A stretch of 64,000 nucleotides of DNA from the NCBI GenBank assembly GCA_964035545.1, contig OZ037770.1:5871662-5935661 (forward strand), given 5' to 3'. Each line of letters opens with the position of its first letter. Position 1 is the stretch's first letter. The notes under the pieces were generated by a model. The model did no database searches and had not been told where the DNA came from. It saw nothing but the letters and a program-made list of their open reading frames with translations. The translations under genes and the position numbers were made by a program. Below, in pieces: positions 55,709-64,000 of the stretch. Origin of the DNA: Bugula neritina. Lineage: Eukaryota > Bryozoa > Gymnolaemata > Cheilostomatida > Bugulidae.

Positions 55709-55862
55709 CACCGCGTTTCCATGACTTCGCATAATGCGAATGAATTCTGTACGGATTATTTGCGGTTTGCATTAACTTATAGTTGCGTTTCATCGGATGT
55801 AACTGTTCCCATTAGCCGAATGAAAAAATCCATTCGCATAATGCGATAATGGAAACGCAGTG
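55709..55862. mobile_element. short palindromic MITE-like element, 154 bp
   Basis: Left end CACCGCGTTTCCAT and inverted right end CACTGCGTTTCCAT, followed in both arms by CGCATAATGCGAATG-type palindromic sequence. The terminal inverted repeat is about 34 bp with a few mismatches. No coding capacity and no clear target duplication. Confidence 0.65.
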
Positions 55863-56486
55863 TACTTCGCTTCTATGACTGAGCATTGTGTGAATTTGTA
55901 GTTGCAGTAACTCATCAGTTGTGGTTTCCTTCGTTATGTAATTAGTTCCATGAGGTGATGAGAAATCCATTTCGGAATGAGAATGATGAATTGCAGTGCA
56001 TGTAGGCTGCAGCTTCCAATTTTCTTAAATCAACCATTAGGCTATGTGTACAAAAAAAGGCAAAATACTTTGCTGTGGCCAACAGTCTGAAAAATACCAG
56101 CTAGCACTGAATAAAGCACAATAAGTATAGCTTATTTGCAATGCAATGTTGAGTTTTAGAAAGGTCTCAAGTTAGTGTTATTTCCTCACCACTCATGTGG
56201 AAAATTAACCAATACTCCCTATTGCTAAGATTTTGTGCTATGCATCTAATTATTAAGGTGTGAGTTTTTAGAACCAATACTAGAATATAACTCCTTGCGA
56301 TTATGTGGGAGAGAGATGACATATTTGTTGTCAGTCAATATATATTGTAGGCTTGCCTATTACAGAGCTCAAGCCTAGCTCTTTACAATAAAAAGTACAA
56401 AGGTATGAAAGAACAATAGTATGACAACAGAACCATGCGGTATCGTAACAATCAGGATGCAAATCATCTTGATTATATAGCTAGAT

Positions 56487-59400
56487 GCTTTTCTTCTCTA
56501 ACGTAGATGTTCTTGTCAATAGTGAAGCTGCACTTAAACTCAAATGGCCACTTTCTTTTAGACCTGTAAAAGCAAAATATATTTCAACAGTCAAACTAAA
56601 TAAGTTGAGGCGATGGTTTCATTGAAGTGACACATAGCAACAGAGTATGCAAAACAGGGGTAGAAAAAGAAATAGGGTAAGGCTCCATCAAGAAGACTCC
56701 AACAAAATTGAAAATGCTGATATAAAATGTGCATTTGACTGACAATGTCTTTTGGCAATAAATTATGACTGCAGACAGCCCCTAGTTCTTAGTACCTAGA
56801 GGATCAATTAGGTTTCATGGAGATGAGTTGTGCTACATAAGCAATGAGGGTAACTAGTCAATATTCTGAATGCCCATTGCTCCGAAGGTCCATTAGTCCG
56901 AAAATTAGTACACACAGGCATCCTCAATGAGAATATCATTAATTTCACTCACAATTCAGTTTAAGTTCTAGCTATGTTATTGCTCTGTGGGTGGCATGTG
57001 TGTTGCCTACTTGCTACATCATCTATCAACATGATTATGCGTACGGTACATTATTAATTACAGGCTTGCGAGGTGACAGGCTAATGAATAGCTTGGTGTG
57101 TACTTTGTTTATGGAGCAGCCATAATGGAATGTTGATACAGCCCTTATTGATCATAGTGTAATCTCAGGCTAAACAATCACAAATAGGCAAACAGCATGC
57201 CACCCACAGATCAATAATATAGCAAGAACTTAAACTGAATTGTGAGTGATATTAATGATATTCTCAGTGAGGATGCCTGTGTGTACTAATTTTCGGACTA
57301 ATGGACCTTCGGAGCAATGGGCCTTCGGAATATTGCTTCGTCCCCAGAAATGAAGGGATCTGAGACAGGGCGGCAGTAAATGCAGTAACTATATTTGTGG
57401 GAAAGAGAAGGCTGGAATAATATGGGCACCTATGCAGCAGAGAACAATAAAACAAGAAGGGAATCAGCTACATCAGTGTGAAACTCCAGAGAAAGGGAGC
57501 AAGACCAAAACATTTAAACATGGGGGTTAAAAATCAAAAGAGATCATAGATTAGTGCAGAACACTGCGACCTAAAAGAATACAGTGAAGAATAGGAGGAT
57601 GGCAAAATTAAGTAAAACAATGAGTATGAGAGTGACACCACTTGTGAAGCCGAAGTTCTATTTCTTTTAATTAATTGGTGAAAAAATATAATAGCAACTT
57701 TTATGACAGTCTTGTAGATTGGCTGTGTGATGAGGTGACTTGAATACAGCAGCCATGAGTAAAACCTGGCTGCAAATTAAAGCAGAAGGTGAACATTTTA
57801 TGTATAATATAAGAGATATATTCAAAAATTGAAATTACCATAAAAACTGTAGTCCTTGTCTGATAGTCAAAATAAATTGGCTGCCATCCATAATTTCATC
57901 ATTCATAATTTCATCTTGATTACACTGCAAAACAAAATGAAGTATTTTGTTGATCACATGTATGAGTTTGAAATGAACTATGGTAACAAATATTAACATA
58001 ATATTTCCTTGCATTTAGTGCATTTTTTAGTTAAGTAACTAGTCTGAATACTTCACATTGCAGTTTAATTTTCTAAACCAAACATACATTGATGAGCCTG
58101 AACTGAACAAGTGTTAGGTCAGCTTGACTAAAATATAACCATAAATACCATCAATATAAATTAGGGGTTTGTTGATTAAAATATAGTAAAGTAACAGAGT
58201 AAAATTAAAACAACCCTGAACAATAGCGTAGTAAAAGTGTACATTCAGGACTCCACACTTAAGGAGTATAGGAGGATGACAAAAATCAAGTTCAACCATA
58301 TGAAAAACTAGGAAACATACTGACATCATGTCCAAATATTCTTCCAACTGTCAAACATTTTAAACACTTAAGAAGAAAAATACCTCCAAATTGTGTGCAT
58401 TATTTTTAGGTCTTCAAAGTTAATGCTTGTTCATGAAGATAAAGAAAAAAAACTGAGAAACTGATTATTCATGTAAAAGTAAATGTAATAATTTGACTAT
58501 GTTCTGTAGTAAAAAAATTATGATGACTTCTTTTTCTAATATGTGTAAAGAGATAATATACTAGGTAAGCAATGCAGGGCTTTTTAATCTTTTAAATTTG
58601 TGCTCAAAGTATATTATATTACCACTAAGCCTTAAGATATGCAATTTATTTTTAGATCATCTGTTATCATAATAGACTTTTAATTTTGTACAAATGATTT
58701 ACCTGGACAAGCAAAACAAAGTCTTTCCATTACATCTTCTATGTCAGCATTTTTCAGCTTCACCACAACAGCCATCGAGTAGTTCATTTTAAACTAAAAA
58801 GAAATAATTAATTTAGGAAATACAATGATTGCCTATGTAAAAAGTGACAATGTATGCACGTATGGCATCTGAAGCCACATTTAACTAACTATTCAACTTG
58901 CTAATATCATTTTTAAATAAGTTTTTGAAAATGGAATTAAGACAGTTATGAAAAAAAATTGATAACAATAAGAATATATGTTGAATTAAGTAATCATAGG
59001 TAGCAACTATAATAATCATAGTGAAAGAAATAATTTCGAAGGGTGATGAAGTAATTCAACAGAATAAAAACTATGATGCGACTTTTAATTGTCACAATAA
59101 GAACTTTGGACAAAAAAAAACTTTGCAGGCTTTGAGTTATATATAAATAAAACCCTTTAGAATTTTTTGAAAAATAGTCCTACGAGACATAATAATACAT
59201 AGTTAAGTTTTAGATTTTTACAACACACTATGACTCATAATTAGTTAATAAAATATTCTTTTGTAACTGCATAGTGCATATAACATCTATTTGAATCAAT
59301 TTGATGGAGTTTGTGAAATTTCTTGTTTGAAAATTACAAAAACTGGCGGCATGTTCGAGTTGTTGAAAATAGCAAAAAACAAGTAGTAAACAAAGTTAAA

Positions 59401-60388
59401 TAACATTTGCAAAACCTTATACAATGTGCTGTTAAATGCTTGGACAGATACTATCTTGAATAAGATTAATGCAAGCTTAAAAAAACTTTAAAGTTGAAAG
59501 GCATATATTTTGTTACCATCATAATTCATATGCTGTGTAATCAAGCCACATCTTGAGATATAAATATTTTTCTGCTCCGTGGTCTCTTCAGTACTTAGAC
59601 CTATGCCTTGCCACACTCTACCACTGCACTTAGCCTTCAATCATAAATCACGATGACATGCAGTGTAAATGTTGCAGCTGTGGCCTGGTGAATAAGGATA
59701 TTTTCCAACCACAATTTTTAACAAAACAAAACAAGTTCTCACCTAAAAAACTAGAAATCAACTATAAAGAAAAATAATTGATTTTTAGTTTGATTATATG
59801 GTTTAAACCTGCATTTGCATAGGGGTAGTTGAAGTCTAAACATTCACCAGATTCGCATACATTATTTTCAATATTTCATGTTACCTAAAACTAAAATATA
59901 TTCAATACTAAAACATCTATTAAAGTGTAGTAACTGACATGTTCAAATGTGTGCCTTAGCGAACATCACACTCAAAAAGTAATTGTGAGAGGAAACAAGC
60001 TTTGCTTCCATTTTAGAAGTCAAGAGAAGTACCGTCACCTTACATTGGTAGCAACAGATTGTGTACCAAGAAATTGTTTCTAAAACTCCACAAAAATATA
60101 ATTAAAACGTTGAAGATTCTACAGGCAAAAAGTTCTGAATAGATTTTTATAAGCAGAGGACAAATTAAATTTTGCAAATAATTTCAAGCACAAATAGTCA
60201 CTAAACAAACTTTATATGCATATAAATAAAAGCCAGCAATACATTAATTAACTTACTTGCATTATATAAGGATAAGCACAGATCTCCCTCTCTCCATATC
60301 CAATGCCTTACATATAAGTGCCTGAAACCGTCTTTGCAGCTTTCCATTCAATTCCTCCACAGTGGTCACCAACTGAAATATTCTGAAA
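56487..60388 (-). other. exon-like segments of an unrecognised gene or pseudogene
   Basis: Four minus-strand segments look exon-like: about 60388-60256 (NISVGDHCGGIEWKAAKTVS, with an in-frame stop before IGYGEREICAYPYIMQ), 58790-58694 (MNYSMAVVVKLKNADIEDVM then ERLCFACPG, donor GTAAAT), 57926-57839 (CNQDEIMNDEIMDGSQFILT, donor GTAATT) and 56561-56487 (KRKWPFEFKCSFTIDKNIYV, stop). Splice phases between the second and third do not agree, and no family is recognised. It could be a decayed gene or one with missed small exons. The foldback element at 56859-57335 would lie in its last intron. Confidence 0.25.
56859..57335. mobile_element. foldback element, 477 bp with about 150-bp inverted arms
   Basis: The left arm (56859-57011) and right arm (57180-57335) are reverse complements with few mismatches, including CAATATTC ends, three tandem TCCGAAGGNCCATT-like motifs, GTACACACAGGCATCCTCA and the GTGGGTGGCATG block. 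The 170-bp centre is unrelated AT-rich sequence. No target duplication is evident. Confidence 0.8.
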
Positions 60389-60399
60389 AATTAAATAAT

Positions 60400-62540
60400 A
60401 ATTTAACGTACCCATACAATTCTTACTTGTTTGCTCATATTGAAAACAAAAAAGATGAAAAAATAAAACAAGACATGTGACCATCGAACAATAGTTGGTA
60501 AATTGTATTGTATTGTAAATCATACGCAATCAAATTGAGAGCCTCAAACAGCCCTCTAAAAAAGTTGGTTATGCTCAACCATGCCGCGTATTTTTGATGT
60601 CATATGGGAGAACCCCACTTCATATATGTGATTAGTTTAAAGAAGAATTACAAGAAAACAGCATTCGAAAGCTTTCTTATCAGTTTGCTACTATAACCGC
60701 ATCGGTTTTAAAGAGTTTTTTGCATTGCCCATTAATGAAATTATAAACGGTAACCGTCACAGATCATATCCAGAGTTTCTACCATTTGTTTATGCCAGTT
60801 CATTCTGATTTTTTGATTGATTTTTATCCTCAATCTTTCATAATTTTTTTTCAACTTGCAAAAGTGGTAAAACAATTTATATTATAGGATAAATGGTACT
60901 GGTTCAACTTTTTCACAGAGCGATTCAATCTGCCCCCTACAGAGGCACGTTGTAAAAAAAAATTAGTAAAAAAATGGGCTCTATGTTAGTGAGTAAAATG
61001 TTTACACATTTGATTTCAAAGGACAAAGACAGCAACATATGACTGACTTTTATGGTTATGGTCTTTGGATTGGCAAAATAATTCTCTACAAGTCATGCTA
61101 AAAAACACAATTTTTGGTTCAACTATATCCCCACCCTCGCCAATACGATATGAATTTCAATAGCCTTTCTCAGGGTTACCACTGTAATTCCAGAGAGCTA
61201 TGCTTAAAAACAGATTTATAGCAATTTTTCACAGAAATTAAAACATGTTGAGAGCATATTTAGCTTTTAATTGGTGTGTACATTGTCTTATATTACCTCA
61301 TAAATACTGAGGAAAACATGAATTACCAACAAAACCAAAAATTATCTATGGGTGTCCAAGAAATTTGAGCATGACTGCATTTGCAGAAAATTATTATAAA
61401 ACAAAATTGTTTGAACATGCAACCCACAAACAGATGAGAACTAAGATATTACATATAATTATATATTGTAATGCTGTATAAATATAGTGTGTCAGGGAAT
61501 TTTCAAATAGGTATTATGAATAAATACAAATTGATGTAGAATTTTAATAAATATGTAAGATGCACCTACTTTTCACGCAGCTTCAATCTTTATTTATTAA
61601 GTTTCAACTTTTTGCAGCATCACTTCTGACGTCATCTTCTGCCATACTCCTTTCAGTCAATGTCTCAAGTTGTGGCAAGCACAGGGAATAGCTATAGCCT
61701 ATTCATCATTATCAAGAGTCTATAAAAATCATTCCAAACAGATAACTTTTAAGTTGTAGTCAGCAGCTATGAACAGAGTTGTCATTGTGAACATTTCAAT
61801 AATGAAAAGGATATTTATATTCCCATTGAACTTAAATACCCATATTATAAGTACATCTAATAACGCAGCAAACTCCCTTTTAAAATCACATTAATATAGC
61901 ATCAGCAAAAGAACACTAAATGGCAAAAGCAGTTTGAAAACCAATTTCAGATTGAAAATTTAATTGATCAAATATTGCTTTTTTATTTAGATTAAGACTC
62001 ATTGCGGTAAACAAGCAAGGAAACTTTGTGATATGGATAAGAAAGGTTTTAAAACAAAAGCCATGATTTTCAAAAAGTCTGCACCACACTTAAAATCAAC
62101 ACCATCCTAGATGCTACACCAGAGCAACGAATAATTAAAACAGTATACCTTGGAGAGTTAATAACTGATATTGCATGGTTAAAATGAACAAGAAATAAAG
62201 AGAAGAAATGAACTGGCAAAAAATGCTTTCCAGGATATTTCTTAAGTATATTGAAATTAGAAAAATCAAAATACAAACACGAGAGAAATTACTATGCAAA
62301 AAATTCTTCCCCATATAACAAGCAGATATTATTAGTTATTTATCAGTAACGCATCTACTAGGCATAGACTCACAAGGTTTCATAGTTGATTGTAAGAACA
62401 ATGAGTATTTAACACCATAAAAACCTAAAGCATTGATACTTGTGGTACATCTAGTACTAAACTCTAAAGCACTTACAGACTTACAGTGGTAGTCTGTTAT
62501 CACTAAATCTAATGATTTTCACAGTTCTCAATCAAGGTAT
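60400..62540. other. AT-rich spacer, nothing recognised
   Basis: No exon, repeat or motif could be supported here. The frame at 62070-62276 has no signature. Confidence 0.4.
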
Positions 62541-64000
62541 TAGACACCATAACTACTAGTGGGCCTACTACTACTACTAGTAGTAGTACTAGTAACTAGA
62601 GTACTACTACTACTAGTACTACTACTGTACTAGTAGTAATAATAATTTATATCAAAAATGAGCACATTGTTTTACTAATAATATTCTCAACCTAATAGTA
62701 ATAGCAATAGTACCAACCTGATCCGTAATGGGTTTTCCTGAAGAATGGAACTAGATTGTAATTACCGACATGTGTATACATACTAAATTAGTATCTAATA
62801 ATATATTATTATGAAATTTATGATTATCGCCCCATTTGCGGAGTAGTCAGGCCGAGTTTATTATGAACACAAGAGTCGAGTAAATTTGCGCAGATAAATT
62901 ACTGGCCACCATGATAGACCAGACCTGTTTTGACCGAATATCGGTTCTACTTGAACACTAGAATCGCCCCCAAGGTCCAATGCCTAATTGAGTCCGCGGC
63001 TCCTTTGGTCAAATGACCCAAAGATTCAATTTCAATTTTGAATACCATAGGCGTGCTCAAACTTATAGTTATAGGCTAGGGCATATGCATGGTTATTATT
63101 GGAAAATAGATTAATAATTAGTAATACTAATACTAATAGTAATACGAATGCACTAATGGTAATAGTTATAATGTCACGATTAGACTTTACATTTGCTCTT
63201 ACTCTTAGTCTTAGTTATAATCATATTTATAAACATGAATATCGCTCTCACTCTGACTCACACTCTGACTCTAACTCTAAGTCTAAGTCTATCAGCATCA
63301 CTATCAGTATCACTACCAATATGAATATAGCTATAACTATAAGTATTACTCAATCAGTTTCACTATGACTATGATAAAATCATAAAATGATAAATAATCC
63401 ACTAATACTTAGTGATAACAGTTACTGATTAGAGTGATCTTAAATTAGTAATCAGTATAGCTGTGAGTATAACTCACTGTAGTACTCTTAATCATAATCA
63501 TAATGGTAGTGGTATGAGTATCACTATCAGTATGGGATCAACTAATACTAATAGTAATACTGTAAAGTGTAATACTAATACTAATACAGTATTACTAATA
63601 GTAATAGTATCAAATCGAAATTAATCAATAGTAAATATAGTTAATGTTATACTTAAACTTAAAGACTTATACTTATAGTAGTAATAGTTATACTTATAGT
63701 ATTAGAACCTTATACTATGTCTATAGTCTATGACGGCATGACATACCCATAAATGGTGATGTCTAAGTCCTACTTCAAAGTAGCAGTTAAACTTAAAGTT
63801 TGATATTCTACTCTGTATAACCGAGACTGACTATCATACACCTTACATGTCATGCTGAGTATCATTATGATTATCACTTGAGGTTTATGAGTATCACTTT
63901 CAGTAAGATAATCATACTATGACTATGAGTTATACTTATAGTCACACCCCGATACCCATACTTCTACTTCTAGTGATCTACTCTTACTCCTAGTTCTACG
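62541..64000. repeat. hexamer-patterned cryptically simple sequence
   Basis: Starts with mirrored CTACTA/TAGTAG runs (62560-62640), then unique sequence (62820-63060), then words such as AATACTAATAGT, CTCTGACTCACACTC and AACTATAAGTATTACT to the window end. A and T recur at fixed triplet positions. One frame (63099-63368) reads SHSDSHSDSNSKSKS, echoing exon 1 of the ballast-domain gene, but there is no evidence that it is coding. Confidence 0.7.

Overview
The window is nuclear DNA of an invertebrate animal. It is AT-rich, its genes are split by GT-AG introns, and it carries long AT, AC and TAGTG simple repeats, Penelope-like and Ty3/gypsy retroelements and many short inverted-repeat elements. 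The domain set (PAN, CTHRC1-like, SUEL-type lectin, THAP, P2X7 ballast) is metazoan. A lophotrochozoan-like animal is plausible, but no species or phylum can be named from sequence alone. Most protein-coding content is in short exons, so the gene models were built by hand from splice sites and phase agreement. Layout: 1-3.0 kb holds a decayed Penelope-like element on the minus strand and, just upstream of it, an 87-bp inverted repeat carrying hammerhead ribozyme motifs. 3.7-16.9 kb (+) is a complete 14-exon gene for a 626-residue secreted protein with a signal peptide, a PAN/apple-like domain and three tandem CTHRC1-type C-terminal domains; its last 4.9-kb intron holds a gypsy fragment. 17.6-20.9 kb is diverged dispersed repeat. 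20.9-28.95 kb is the most interesting stretch: a 3-exon gene for a free-standing P2X7 ballast domain (+) converges on a 12-exon THAP/DDE transposase-like gene (-), and the pair is framed by a 20-bp inverted repeat with two mismatches, suggesting one composite mobile element about 8 kb long. 29.4-35.2 kb (-) is a type I membrane receptor gene (signal peptide, SUEL/Gal-lectin domain, one transmembrane helix, tyrosine-motif tail). The tail of a second, paralogous receptor lies at 48.3-49.8 kb (-), and both copies carry a duplicated 60-nt cytoplasmic exon. Between them lie a 1.2-kb TAGTG satellite, a tandem duplication with a hAT-like MITE in one copy, and a decayed Ty3/gypsy element (41.7-47.7 kb, -). 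The gypsy RT is split by an 808-bp TIR element with a TAA target duplication, and its 3' LTR contains a spliced-looking zinc-finger reading frame. 49.8-64 kb is gene-poor: a tRNA-like sequence, two foldback/MITE elements, some unrecognised exon-like segments near 56.5-60.4 kb, and a final 1.4 kb of hexamer-patterned simple sequence. No operons, CRISPR arrays or prokaryotic features are present.
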